A stretch of DNA of 64,000 bases from Psylliodes chrysocephalus (GCA_927349885.1 OV651815.1:65805553-65869552); one strand, 5' to 3'. Numbered from the stretch's first letter, positions 1 to 12,764 are shown. The notes: generated from the sequence alone by a model not told the origin. Program-made: numbers and translations.

Positions 1-294
1 AGGTATTTTTAAGATCTAAAATGGCGTTGAATTGATAACAATTATCTTAATTAAAAACTTGAAATCCTTATCTTTACAAAGCGTTTCTCCTATTTACTGT
101 TTTTATTTAATGAAAATGTGTTAATGTTTTTTCTCTCTAATAAATGCTCAAGACTTCAAACTGGAGAATAACAATCCGATCTGAACTCCTCGATAAATCT
201 CTTGATCATGGTTCCAAGAATTCATCATGACAAGTGTTGTTTCTTTCATATTTTCTTGAAGCCGAACTACTCTGTTTCTACTTCTACCAGATAC

Positions 295-840
295 TTACCA
301 CCGTATCTTCTTATACAGCTGCGTTTTATGATTTGATGATCCTAAGACAAACTGCGTACATGTCCCATTCCCCACAATTCCAACACCTGGTAGTTTTCGT
401 CTTTTTGTATAAGACTTTTTATAATATTGGTAGAATTTATTATCCTCTTCTTCCTCTTTTACAGTACTTACTTCACTGTGTCCATCAGAAGCCTGCGTAC
501 CTGCTTCAGATTCAAGAGAATCAGATAAGATAGCGACCAATGTTTTGTGACGGGCTAAACAGAGTGTTCTTTGCATTTCATGGTTACGCAGTCCATCAAC
601 AAATCTTTGTACCACCAAACATTTTACCTTATTTTCTGGAGGTGATGTGTAGATAAATCGTACTATCCTGGCAATATCTAAATCGTATTCTTGAAGGGTT
701 TCGTCTCGTTTCTGTTTACGATTCTTTAACTGCAATTGGTGTACTTGCTTCAAGTTTTGGTGGTCATATCGCCTGATTATTACCTTTCTAAGTTGTTCAA
801 AGTCTTCCAATTCTTCTAAAAAGTATAGCCTGGAAAACAT
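295..840 (-). pseudogene. Ty3/gypsy-type Gag fragment
   Basis: The 181-codon frame reads like the central part of an insect Ty3/gypsy Gag: an Arg/Lys- and Gln-rich helical stretch with DETLQEYDLDIARIV, then FVDGLRNHEMQRTL and LARHKTLVAILSDSLESEA. Gag forms the particle that packages retrotransposon RNA. Just after the acidic linker, the bases that should encode a CCHC zinc knuckle are visible in a neighbouring frame (CWNCGE), so the knuckle has been lost to a frameshift. The N-terminal part is not recognisable above 840, and no protease or RT follows below 295. It is a truncated relic; clade is uncertain. Confidence 0.68.
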
Positions 841-1349
841 CTAAATTTTGGAGCTCAATGGTTTTTTCATGTTACGATTGGAACCTCATTTGTTGCCAAG
901 TAACCATATACCTTTAATGTGAAAATATTAAGACCCTTATTGACATTTCCTTATAGATTAATTAAATAGAGATTAACGTATAAGTCTTATGTCATCTATG
1001 TTCTGAGATTATTATCTTACTCTGACGAAAACATGAAGTTTTATCTTTTTTTTTGTTGACTCTATATTTTTATAACATTAAAAATAAAAGGTATAATTTA
1101 CTTCTGATCGGTAAATACTCCAAAAAATATAAAGCAGTATAAAAATTAGTTTCGCTTTAGACTTACTTCTGAAGAAACTGTGCAAAAGACCTTTATAAAA
1201 AACTGCAATATTTCTCCTATTTCCAGAAACTTAAATTGCCTCTAGTATCTTTTAAAACAAAAAATGTTCAATACCTCTTCAATCGAGTCAATAAATTGAG
1301 CTGCTGGGACTAGATTCATGGGCTCTTAAAGCAAAGAGAAAAATCTATT

Positions 1350-1425
1350 AAAAACACAACAGTCTACAATAGATCAAGTCCACAGGATTATAAATCTAAT
1401 AGAGACAGCCTATGGAGTTAGATGT
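1350..1425 (+). pseudogene. Jockey-type RT fragment (upstream piece)
   Basis: A short frame reads STIDQVHRIINLIETAY, nearly the same as STIDQVRRIADIIEKAY in the minus-strand Jockey copy at 55.2-57.8 kb. It is a small piece of reverse transcriptase from the same family. With the RT tail at 3236-3424 it flanks the unrelated LINE fragment 1480-3230, which suggests one LINE inserted into another, with loss of the intervening Jockey sequence. No target duplication could be resolved. Confidence 0.5.
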
Positions 1426-1479
1426 GAAATATAAAAAAAAGATACTGGTTAATTGCCAGAAGATCAAAATCATCAGTAT

Positions 1480-3230
1480 AACAAGTTGACCATCTCGATA
1501 CCTTGATCAGCCGCCTCAATATTGACAGTCACTACACAATAGCATATGCAGATGACCTGGTCATTCTGCAGACAGGGAATTTTGAGAACATACTCTGCGA
1601 AAGAAAGCAAGTAGGTCTAAAAATTATAGAACAGTGGTGCAAGGATCATTCACTGTCTATCAATCCTAAGAAGATAGAAATGGTCCTTTTCACAAGGAAA
1701 ATGATGAAAATGGAATTAAAACCTCCAGAACTCCTAAACACAAAACTAAACTTTGCAACAGAGGTGAAATACCTAGGTTTCACCTTTGACAGCAAGTTAA
1801 CATGTAACTCACATTTAGAAAACAGAGTTAAAAGAGCATACATTGCTTATGAACAATGCCGCCGAACCGTGGGGTGCACCTAGAGTTTCTCCCCCAGAGT
1901 CGTCGCATGGACTTACACGGTTATTATAAGACCTATGCTAACATACGGTGCAGTTGTCTGAGTATCGAAAACCCAAAAATTAACAGCTATCCGTAAACTA
2001 GAACAAATTCAAAGAACAGCATGTCTCAACATAACAGGAGCCATGAAAACAACACCGACTAGAGTCATGGAAGTCATGCTTAGTCTCACTCCCTTTGATA
2101 TTTACATCAATGAGATTGCTCTTACGACAATGACACGCCTCCGCACGGTTGGAATAGAACCTATTGTAAAATCTGGTGAGGCGAGACGTCGCTTTTGGCA
2201 GGAGGCGGTCGATATGCTCCCACTGCTTCAAGCGAACATGGACTCCATCTCACCGAGATATATCTTCCATAAGCCATATAAAGTTATAATAGAACAAATA
2301 AAAGAGCCAGAAGTTGCAGGTACGATTTATATCTACACCGACGGTTCTAAAACAAAACAAGGCTCAGGATGTGGAATATACTGCAGATTCTTAATCCTAA
2401 ACATAAAATGGGCTGAGAGCAATAGTGCCAGTGTAGTTTAAACAGAGTTAACAGGGATTCTCTTGGCAGCAAAAGAAATAACCAGAAACAATTTCACTGG
2501 ATGAAACAGGCCCATCTATACAGATAGCAGACAAGCACTACTCACCCTGAACAGACCACGAATTTACTTAGGGTTAGTACTAGAATGTCACGAAGCTTTG
2601 GCTGAAGTATCCATCAACAATGTGGTCACCTTAAGATGGATCAAAGGTCAAGCTACATCGAAAGGTCACCGTCTTGCTGATTCACTAGCCAAGAAAGCAG
2701 CCAACCAAATACTTTTTGGACTTGGCCCTTCTATTGGCCTGACAAAATCGGTAGTGGCAGACCTAATTAAAGAACATTCCCTTGTGAAATTCAAGGAAAG
2801 ATGGGATGAAACAAGAAACTGCAGAGTTGCCAGGGAGCTCTTAAGTTATCCTGACAACACTGCAGCAAACAAATACTTGACTATGACTAGACAAAATCTG
2901 TGCCTAGTCACAGGCATTCTGACTGGTCATTGCCAAGTACGGAAGATTCTCCATATTATGAGGCTGTCAGAATCCGTACTCTGCAGAGGGTGCGAATAAG
3001 AAGATGATACCATCGAGCATATCCTTTACGTTTGCTCGACGCTCTCATTTATTAGAAGATTTGTGTTCGGCGAGTATCGGCTAACACCGTCCGATATAAG
3101 AAAAGCACCTCTTGGCGACGTTGTTAACTACATTAAATCTGTAGGCTGGCTTACGAACTAGGAGGTGCCTTCATCTTAGGAGGATGCACAATGGGCCTAA
3201 TGAGGCCTAGGTGCCGTGGGATTAACCCAC
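1480..3230 (+). mobile_element. Non-LTR retrotransposon 3' half (RT-RNase H type), decayed
   Basis: Three ordered frames belong to one broken polyprotein. 1503-1883 has the RT catalytic motif AYADDLVIL and the later EVKYLGFTFDSKLT block. 2043-2441 has YIYTDGSKTKQGSG, the first RNase H Asp. After in-frame stops near 2439 and 2512, TELTGILLAA (Glu) and IYTDSRQALL (Asp) follow, then WIKGQATSKGHRLADSLAKKA. The C-terminus carries a Cys-rich motif (CRGCE, with a stop, then DDTIEHIL). The RNase H domain points to the I/R1/LOA group rather than Jockey. The 3' end GGGATTAACCCACC resembles that of a second copy at 34490-34920. EN and the 5' half of RT are missing. Confidence 0.8.
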
Positions 3231-3235
3231 CGTCC

Positions 3236-3424
3236 ACACGTTGCAGATACATATTGACCATCTTTAAGCAACTCTTAAAACCTATATGGACTTATGGTGT
3301 ACAGCTTTATGATTGTAATAAACGAATTAATGTGTACCTTGAAATATTGTGGATGGTTTCTGGTGTATTCAGATTTCAGAATACAGATTTATATTTAAAG
3401 ATATGCAAAAAAACACGAAGTTAG
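3236..3424 (+). pseudogene. Jockey-type RT C-terminal fragment
   Basis: The frame contains KQLLKPIWTYGVQLYDCNKR, the conserved stretch near the end of the RT domain of Jockey-clade LINEs (compare IYKQILKP in the copies at 37.3 kb and 55.7 kb). It directly follows the 3' end of the RNase-H LINE fragment and probably marks the downstream side of the Jockey copy into which that LINE inserted. The remainder of the frame has no recognisable similarity. Confidence 0.5.
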
Positions 3425-4648
3425 GCTTTATATGTCTCATTGGTGGTACTGAATATGAATTAACTTTATTTTAACTGATTTTATAAGTATCACTTCTACA
3501 GTTCTAACCTTACTCCCTGGCCATGTGTGTTATCTTAATGCCGTTGCCTATCTGTGGCTACAGTTGTAGCCTTGGCTAGATATATATTACATCCCTTCCG
3601 TTACAGGTTTAATTTGTCAGGTATTATCAGAGTGTTGCCTCATCTATCTCTAACCAAATATGACTGTGGATAATCATGATGATGAATTATTTGACCTTAA
3701 TATCATGTTTTCATGGAACAATTGTGAATTATTACACTTTGCCCGGATTTTAAAGGTTTCAAGTCTTTAGCTTGATTATTATAATATTTGATGTATTTAA
3801 TTTATGTTCTTCTTTCTCAAATACATTTGTGATGATACCAAGGAATTAATTGGTATTGGCAAATTCTCTCTCCAAACTTTTTAAAATGGACAATGAAAGT
3901 TTTGTCCTTATTTAAATGATCTTGAGCTGGTGAAGATCGCTTTTTACTCCTGTTCTGTTACAAATCGTACTTGAACCACTAGCACCTCTCTTCGTGAGAC
4001 TGCTTAGAATAAGGCTGGCTTATAGAAAATTCAATTGCAATGTAATTTAACAGAAATGAACAAATGAAGTAATTGAAAGCATTTAAAGTACCCGAGAGCT
4101 AATATAAAAGAAGAATTACTAGGTTGATACCTGTAATAGCAGATTTGAAATACCTAACCTAGTTTTTTAATTTTTTTGTGTTGTTTGTATTGCACTTTTT
4201 GTAGGTCTAATTTCATTTTGGATTATATTTTCGCTTAGTATTGTAACGGCCCACACCCGGTACCACCCCCTTTTTTGTTCGTTATATTATTCTCTGGGAT
4301 GTTATTATTTACCTCACAAGTTTATTTTACTTTAAATCCTATACTTACTGTATTTGGCCTTTTTTCCTCTAGTAGTAAATGTGATCGTCTAGTTAATTAA
4401 TTGATAATTTATATACCCATGTTGTGATAATGTTAATTAAAGTAAACCAGGATTCGATGCAAAGTTTGGTGCAAATTGATAAATAAAACCAGACAAATTT
4501 ATATTTAAACTCTTTTTATTTTTCAAACTTTAAATATGATGCAATAATTAGCAAAGTATATTACAATTGTTACTATTTACTGAGATCTCACTTGAGTCCC
4601 GCTCAAACGCAGATCATATTCATTTGCTATCAATATATATTTTACTTA
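3425..4648. other. AT-rich stretch, no gene recognised
   Basis: I see no coding, RNA or clear terminal-repeat signal. A C-rich tract near 4246-4272 (TGTAACGGCCCACACC) could be an LTR edge, but no matching second edge was found. Confidence 0.4.
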
Positions 4649-5035
4649 GGTTGATGACCAACGGAGTTAATGAACAGCGTCAATTCGCCAGTTAGTTAAC
4701 TACTGTATTTAGGTTTATATTCTTATTTAGGTTGATGACCAACGGAGTTAACGAACAGCGCCAATTCGCCAGTTGGTTAACTATGGTGTTAATGTTGATT
4801 TGATTCTATTCTAGATATACACAGGTTGCACCCTCTTAGGTAAATATTTCGACGAGTATAGAGGTGATGACCAACGGAAGTAACGAACAGCGCCAATTCA
4901 TCAGTTAATTACCTTACTATGTTGATTTCACATATACTTTGTTTCAATCCTAGTAGAACGGGTTGCTTAGCGTATAGGTCCCCCTTTGAGCTAACGAACA
5001 GCGTATTCGCCAGATGGTTAACTTACTATTAAACT
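4649..5035. repeat. Degenerate direct repeats (four copies)
   Basis: Four imperfect copies of a ~50-bp unit (core GAACAGCGCCAATTCGCCAG, preceded by TTGATGACCAACGGAGTTAA) begin near 4651, 4732, 4863 and 4984. Spacing is irregular (81, ~131, ~121 bp), so the unit recurs in longer variable segments and is not a strict tandem array. No coding frame accompanies it. It could be part of an LTR or untranslated leader, but no flanking termini were found. Confidence 0.7.
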
Positions 5036-8000
5036 TTACCATCTTGGTTTGTACAATTTATCCAAGATAGCACAACCCTGTATATTTCTAAAATATTTTT
5101 TTATAATTTCTATTGAAATTACTTAATATAACTCTGTATATTTGTTTATCCTTACTGTCTTTCGGGGTGTATGACCTGAAGGCAATATGGTTTATTGATA
5201 ATATTTTACAGCAAATGGTGGAATTTCAAAGAAAGTTACATAAATATTTTAACTCGCGCCTAGCGTCGAAGCGCCTAGCGTCGTGGTGGAAAGGAAGGTA
5301 TTTAATATGGTACTGCATACGGTAGAATTATGTAGGTGGTGCGGGACGTGATATTAGGAAGGAAATATTTAGGGACGGCAAGCGTCGGAAATAAGGCGTG
5401 GGACGTTGACAGCGTTCGGGAATAAGAGATATTGTAGGATAGACATTGTTTAGGAAGAACGTTTTAGGAAAGGTACTGACTACTGAACTGAACTTGGGTA
5501 CAAATAATAAATGAATGCTTGCACATCAAATAATTAATGAATGCATGTACATTAGATAATTAAAAATGAATGAATCCGAGCTCATTTGGGTCTGGCTTTT
5601 TATAATAAAGTTTAATAGCTTTTTTCACGTCTTTATGTCTTTAGTTATCACCGAAATACGGTGGGTGCAGGAGGTGACTTATTTATTATGTGCCTTGTGC
5701 ATTGAAATACTGTCGAAATCGGTCTTAACATCGAAACTAGCAAAATAAGCGAATTCAGTGTTTTAATGATAATTACTTCGTGAAGAGAAATATGTTTTCT
5801 TGGGCTGGTTCGCAGAGACACGTGCACGAAATTTGGATATATTACGGACGTGGTTATAGATATTATTTATTAGGTGTCGTATATATGATTTAATTATCTG
5901 GGAGATTTTTCGTTAAATGAAGGATTTTGAATTTAATAAGAATGCAATATTATATTTAATAAATTGAATTAATAAATTATTAAGGTACCTGGGTGCGGTA
6001 GGTTAAAGTATTATTATCACCGCGGAATGATTTGAGTCTGAGTCAAAGGTTGGTAACAATTTATGATTTGCTTTTAAATTTTACAAAGTAATTCATTTCT
6101 TTTATATAAATCATTTTAAATTTGAAATATTGTTACGATGGAACGTTTATGAGCTATCAATCTACTCTAATATTTTTGGAAATCCCTAAAAATAAAAACC
6201 TCCAAATTACCCCTAGAAAAATACTAAAAATTATTTTATGAACGCCCACAAGGTGAAATATTTTTTAAACCGTACTATGTTTTGATAGATGTTTATTTTA
6301 GGGGTAGGTAATTGCTTTATAATTTGGGAGATCTTCTCCCGGACCCACCACTGTCCGAACAGTCGAATATCCAATTAATATTATACAGAGTCTTTCCCAC
6401 ATTCAGCGAACTCGGCCTATCGATTAGACAAAAACAGTGTCCGTTTTGTCCTTATAAAGGATAAAGGATAGCACATCGCTTTTTTGCCGATGACTTAAAA
6501 CCGATATAAAATTAAATTTGCGGCCGGTTTACACTGTAAAACATTTAATGGTATTGCTTTTTAGACACCACAAAGGTTTTAATATTTTATAAAGTCGGAC
6601 TATTAAAATAAGTAACACGCGCTTTCCACTTGGATCGTAATCATAAATTGGAGTAGCCGTATAGCAGGTTGAATAAACTAAGCTGCCCGTTTTCTGCCTC
6701 TTTTTTTCCTAGCCATTTGATATTATCGTTGGCGTCAGACCGCCGCTACTCTTAATATGTTATATATTATATTTCTTTTGCTATAAATAATGTTGTTTTT
6801 GTTCTAGTAGAAGCTGGATTGCTTCGAAATGGGACATAGAGTAGTACATTATGAACTGAATACAGGAAAAGCCCAACGATGAACAACCACTACACCAACT
6901 TTGATCATATAAGACGAATTGAAAAAATTAATGTTGTTATCCAACATAGTTGCCAAATTATTAGGGGAGAGCCTATCTATAAGGATTGTTTGTAGTAATA
7001 ATTCGGAACTTACTCAATAAAAGGATTTCAAAATTATTAAGAACAATAATAATAATATTATTCATAAAGTAATAATAGTTTTTACTGACTGGGAATTCAC
7101 AACTCAACAAGAAATATATTTTTTTGGGTTTATATTCTAATACTTGAATTCTGATTCTACACATTAAATAACACTTAAATTTCCATTTTTAGCTTTTTAA
7201 GTTTTCTTTTGTCTGATTTACGTCGACAAGTAAGTTTTAAAGATTTTTATTCATTTTATAAGCAAGAGATGGTAGCACTTTGACCACCTCGATGACAAAT
7301 TGCATATTATTTGTGAAGAGCACAGTAGTGAGCACGGGGGTTTATTCGTGATTCAAATTAATTTTCGCGCGCCTGTCATTAGTGTCATTTGTCACGTATA
7401 AGTAGGATGTTTGTTTATTTACGTGTTGTGGGATTTTGTATTTGTGATTTTTTAACTGTTTTTAGATAATATTCTTATTATAATAGTGTTTTTGAGTTTC
7501 ATTTAGTGTTAATTTAAGTTTAGTTTTCGTGCTTTCGTTATAAATGTAATTTTTCATGTGTAGTACGAACTAATTTGTTGGAAATATTGACCTATTGGTT
7601 GCTACAAGAACATCTAGAAATATGTATTTACTAAACCCAGGACATGTTTTATTATGTGGTTTAAAGGACATATCAGGTACCAAACGTTTATTATTGATGA
7701 ACTTCTTTAAAAATCTTACTATCCTTATTCTTATATCATGAAGTGAATTGTGTAGTACTTTGTATACATGTAAATGGTAATAAAACCGTCACAACTCATA
7801 TTGGAGTTTGATTCTAAACAACGTTTTGCAAAATTTCAATATTGTGAATTTGTAGATACCCATTTATCGTAAGAAACAGAATTTTATGACTTGCACTTGA
7901 AAAATAATGAATACTGCAGTTTTGATTTTGACAATAACACCATACAAATTGCAATTTGCTGGAGGCTTTTTCGCAGATTTCATTTTTAATTTAAATACTA

Positions 8001-9540
8001 TCACATACTATAAGAAATAAACAAATTTAAAGCTAAAAAGTAACAAAAAACTCTAATTGTAATTGATACAAATTAAAATGTAAACAATGAACACGAACGC
8101 CAATGTTGCCAAATGATGAACTGATTTTGTCTCTGACTGATTTTAAAACTAAAATTAATAAATGAACTGATATTTAAAAAAAATCAATATAATAAATCGA
8201 TTTTATAAAAAAATCCTTAAATAAATAGTATGATTACATATTACTAGACACAAATTTTGATTCTTAAATAAAAGGTCTTATCCATTTCTTCAAGAACTAA
8301 AATCCGACGACGTAACGAAATTTTGCTGCTTCTGGCAACACTGAACGTCATCCTACTTATAGGGACCTTTTACTAATTTCCTCCAGAGGGCGTATCACTT
8401 AGCTTGAATCGCGAATAGCATATGCGCATTTTGTCAACAAGTTACTGCGCGTCGAAACTGGCGTACGTCCGTTTTACAATAACACAATTATATTTAAAAT
8501 AGCTATAAAGTAAACAGAATAATTACGAAATATCTCAATAAAAATGTGTTAGTAGCATGCCAAAAGTAATATTTTTACATTTTTTTTATTCATCTATCGG
8601 AAAATTAAAAAAAATATGAATTTATTCAATTATTTGTACAATGTAAATCTGGCTTTGGATAACAAAACCCAAATCTCGTTAACGCTTGAGTCGATTCGAA
8701 GCCGAAACCCCAATGATACAAAATACAATAACAAACAATATGGCTGTCGATGTAAACAATTATAAGTGAGTTTTACTTTAATTTAATACAGTTTTAGGCA
8801 TAAATTTAGGAATAATTTACTGTAAGTAAACTTATTTTGATACTTTAATATGTCTATGTCTTATAAATGCATATATTTGAATGTAATACTAAATTGTTCT
8901 GGCCCATTTACACTGTTTTAGAACATTTTTATTTTATTGTCAACTGAAAAAAAAAAAAGATTATTATTCGTAATTATGTTATCCCCAAATATTGAAATTA
9001 TTAACAAAGTCTTAATTGTGATATTCATTTTGATAATAATTATTCTAGATACAAGAATTTAATTAAATGTATTAATCAATCTTTTTAATCTTGATAAATC
9101 TAAAGTATTTTCATTACATAAAGCAACAAAATCTTAATTAGACTTTTATAATAGAAATTAGAAGTAGTAAATTAAAAATTAGTTTAATCGCTGCAAATGC
9201 AGAAGTAATGAGTCACATACAATCAAAATTATGTATTTTAGGGAGTTTTTCGCTTTTTTTGTTTTTTTTTTTTTCGTTTCAGGATTTATGGATGGAACTC
9301 AGGTTTTATTTCGCACGATTAAAGAAAAATTTTGAGTGTTTTGTGTTTTTTAAAATAGTTGTTTATTTAGAAAATGTATATTATGTTTATTCTTGTAACC
9401 ATGGTACCAATGCATGTTAAAAAAATGCTAGTGAAAATGTAAAATTCCTATATTGTGTCGAAGTAAATTCAAAAGCCCGCCAATTTCCAAACTAAAATAG
9501 CATTACAGTTTTCTATATTATCAACTGAGTATTAGTTGCA
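5036..9540. other. Long AT-rich stretch without recognised genes
   Basis: All frames here are short and unlike known proteins. Notable points: CG-containing repeats (CGCCTAGCGTCG twice) at 5258-5284; a C-rich patch at 6330-6470; the string ATAAGTAGGATG near 7400 and its complement near 8350, too short to call an inverted repeat; and poly(A)/poly(T) runs at 8947-8959 and 9260-9275. Part may be host intron or intergenic DNA, part unrecognised old transposons. Confidence 0.4.
8380..8391 (+). promoter_or_regulatory. CTCF-like motif
   Basis: CCTCCAGAGGGC matches the CTCF core consensus CCASYAGRKGGC at 11 of 12 positions. It lies in a slightly GC-richer patch (8300-8470) of an AT-rich region. One motif match in 64 kb is weak evidence; occupancy data would be needed. 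Confidence 0.2.
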
Positions 9541-9694
9541 CAAAACTATCCCATATGTCGCTGATGGCAAACATGTTGCCAAATTTCTGTGTGGAATCTG
9601 CAACTCTTAATTATCCTTCCTCCATGGTAGTGAGTGTTTACCTGTCTGTCACAGCTGTAACAAACAACTGTTTTGTGTATTTCTAAGTTAGAAA

Positions 9695-10548
9695 ATGGCA
9701 TCAAGATAGGGTAAACAGGATGCTGACTCATTCTGTTTTATTTGTGGTGAATTTATTAAAGTAAGAAGCAAACATTTTCCCTTGGCAACAAATTTGAAGC
9801 TTTGAGAATCTTATGAAGCCTAATTTAATCTCAAAATTCGGAATAGATTATATAAAATGAGTACCTGATTTCGCCTGTGTTAATTTCAAAAGTACTTTAG
9901 AAGGTAAACACTAAAATTTAAAAAAAATCAAACATATTAATGTTCCATATTTTTTAATTTTTTTGCATAAAACTTAAATTACACTTACCTAGTTATTTTT
10001 GTTATATTTAGTCTGGTATCGAAGGGAAAATTGATACATGAAGTTTTGCAGTGCCAAGACTTTGGAGGGAACCTAGTGACCATGTTCAAGACTGTTAATT
10101 TTGTACCGTTATTCCAAGTAAGCGTAGAGCTGGTAAAAATGCTGAAAATATTTTTGTATCCTGGTCTTACTTTAACGTCTTCTTCAATACCTCATCGTGA
10201 AAATTCCCATGCCCCATCTCGTTCAGTATTAGTTAACTTCGGAATTCAATCACAACGTTCAACAGATTCCAGTACGCCGCTTACTAACACCGATGCTAAT
10301 GAGTACTTACATAATAAAAGGTTTATTCGGGTTACTTTAAAACTCGATGCAAACCATCCGTGAACCAGTGGAACAGTTCAATTCCAAATTATTCGTCGCA
10401 TACAACTATTAAACTATCCACTGGTCAACTAGTCCTCTGATAGTTCTCAATGTATTTTTGAAGAACCCGAACAGACCTAAAGTTGCAGAGTTTTGGATCA
10501 CATTTAATCAGCCACCAGAATTTATAGATTTAGTACGAGACTTAAACT
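9695..10548 (+). pseudogene. Decayed copy of an uncharacterised arthropod gene family, 5' part
   Basis: From ATG 9695 the frame has an early stop, then GKQDADSFCFICGEFIK, a Cys-x2-Cys zinc-finger-like start. Later pieces read VPDFACVNFKSTLEG (to ~9903) and, after a likely intron 9904-10011 (GTAAAC...TTTAG), W-Y-R-R followed in another frame by WREPSDHVQDC and FCT. A further piece is FWITFNQPPEFIDLVRDLNL up to 10548. I recall such phrases from a multi-copy arthropod protein family annotated only as uncharacterised. Keeping an intron argues against a processed copy. Several stops and frameshifts make it a pseudogene. It is interrupted by the hAT element at 10552 and resumes at 15509. Confidence 0.6.
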
Positions 10549-10551
10549 TAC
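10544..10551. repeat. hAT target-site duplication, left copy (AAACTTAC)
   Basis: AAACTTAC at 10544-10551 is repeated at 15509-15516 on the other side of the element. Eight base pairs is the typical hAT duplication length, and the copies are identical. Confidence 0.85.
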
Positions 10552-10802
10552 CAGGGGCGGATGGGTCTACCATGAAACCGTGAGATTTCCCGGTGCGCTG
10601 GTCCTACAAGCGTCGAAAGGCGCCGGTCCTAGCATCGACAGTAGTCGTGCCTAGCACCGACAGACACCGGTCCTACCGATTCTGACAGGCGCCGCCGCAG
10701 TTTTTTCTGTTTTGTTTTAAAAGAATTGAAAAAGCCAGAATTTATTGACTCATTTATTAATCGACTTATTAATGTAAGTCTGTAAATCATAAATATAGAT
10801 AT

Positions 10803-12764
10803 CCCAGCAAACATTTTGGTTTAATTTGACGTCGATACTACCTAAAATATGTATAATAAATTTGGTCGCAAAATTAGATTTAACCATATTTAAGGAAAAT
10901 TTACGTTATCTCGACGTGGATTCGACATAAGTGGAGAATAAGACGACGTCGAAATTTGGTTTTATTGACCAAAATAGATAAAATTACGCCTAAATCCACA
11001 TTGTAGTAGCCTTCTACGTTTGGTTAGTAATACTTCTTTAGGGAAATTTGACGTCAATATAACGTCCATACGACGTTGATTTAACCAGCTTTAGGTAGAA
11101 ACTACAAAGATTTTCAGATGACAAGTGACTTCAAGTACACAAAAAAATAAATTTTATACTTATTTGGTATTTTTATCTACAGAAGTCGAAATATTGTAGG
11201 AAGTGACCAACACAACTAAAACATATACTTAACTCACAGCAAAGATTGAAAATAAATAAATGTCGGTAACAAAAACATATATATTATTTAATTACGACGA
11301 ATCAATAGGTTACTTTTGTTAAAATTAATGCGAAGGAAATTTTGTCGTGAATGTTAACAGTTCTACTTTGAAAAATAACAATGCCCTTCCAAAATACTCT
11401 TTAATAAGAAGAAATATTATGATTTAAAAAAATTATAATAATATTATGAGCTAAAACTATGTTACATTTGTTGTGTATCACTTTAGGAAATCAATAATGT
11501 TTTTTTGTAATTTTTATCCGTTCTTTTCTAGTTAAGTTAATTTAAAAAATTTGAAATTTGGAATCGTATTTCAATTATGTTAAGAAAATATGGCGTATTG
11601 TGCTAATACGACTTAAAAGTTAATACGACTATGAAAAACTACATATTTTACAAATAGCTTTTGACTAAGTTGAATTACCTTAAAGATAACGACATGTTAG
11701 TTAATTTTACCTATTTAAAGAATTAATAACTTGTAAGTTTTATCAAAAATTTACCTGTAGGTAAATGTAACATATTTAGGTCACCCTATTTTTGAAATGC
11801 TACCTATTAGTAAATTTCAGCCATGTTAAGTGTACATTTTTATTTAACGTGTGTTGACAAATCAATTTACTGGATACTGGAGTAATTTGTTTATTTTTCA
11901 GGTTATACTGCACTTGATATTTAAAACGCTTGATTTTACGAAAAAAAAAATCGAAAGTACCTATTATTTATTATTTTTTGCATTTATAGCTCTATCTATA
12001 CGGCAAGAGAATTAAGTTTACCATTGCAACGGTTTTTTAAAATGGCCGAAATTCTTAAGAATAATGACGAAGACAATAAGTGAACAACCTAATTGTTAAA
12101 ATAACCTAAATAATATAAATTTTACAAATAGGTTATGTATGGCAGGTTTTAAATTGGTGGTTTATAGTCGAAATTACTTTGTAGTAGATTTTTCAGGTAA
12201 TTGCTACAATAAAGTTAATATTTATTTATTCAGGATGACTTTTAGGTCAACTAAATGAGTAATCGACTATTTGGTTAAAATTATGTAGAAAAATAAGGTA
12301 TAATTTTTCTACAATATCGACCTAATATTACTTTAAAGTAGAGTAAATAAAGCATCCAAATAGGTTACTTTACAGGTATAAAGTTACGAAAAATGTTCAA
12401 CCAAATCTACCTAGTAGGATATTCTACTATAAATACGATTTTTAGTTGCCAAACAGGTTGATGCTACTTAATTATGATACCTTATTTTACTTTAAAGGAA
12501 ATTTACCCATGAGGTAATTTTTGGTTATTTTTGTTAGTAGTTTTTCCTTTCTGATTTGGTTAAAGTTACTTTTAAGCAGATATGTGTACGAGGTAGATTT
12601 CTTGGTATAATTTACGTAAATTTATACCTAAATTAGAATCATTTGGTAAATTTAAAGTACAGATATATTTTTCTAGTCAATTTTACGTAATACTTACCTC
12701 AATAAGTAGATTTGACTTTTACCAAGTCGAGTTATAGCTAATAATATCGAAAATGTTTGCTGGG
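10803..12764. mobile_element. CCCAGC-terminated non-autonomous DNA element, copy 1
   Basis: Both ends carry the 15-bp inverted repeat CCCAGCAAACATTTT. The whole length aligns by eye with 45903-47782, so this is a defined family. The 5' 300 bp is rich in GACGTC/CGACGT motifs; the rest is dense in short AGGTAAAT/TTACCT-like words. No transposase frame is present. Flanks are ATAT on both sides here but only AC around copy 2, so the duplication is 2-4 bp and the superfamily is undecided. A 42-nt frame at 12042-12083 is conserved in the other copy. Confidence 0.8.

Noticed and set aside
234..533. 99-codon plus-strand frame
   Set aside because: It overlaps the Gag-like frame on the other strand and has no motif; its composition is that of a complementary-strand shadow.
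4246..6020. Possible LTR or TIR pair (CCCACACCCGGTACC at 4250; GGTACCTGGGTGCGG at ~5985)
   Set aside because: Only ~13 imperfect bases match in inverted orientation, with no target duplication and no coding content between.
7390..8365. Inverted match ATAAGTAGGATG near 7400 and 8350
   Set aside because: Only about 12 bp, and flanking bases do not extend the match.
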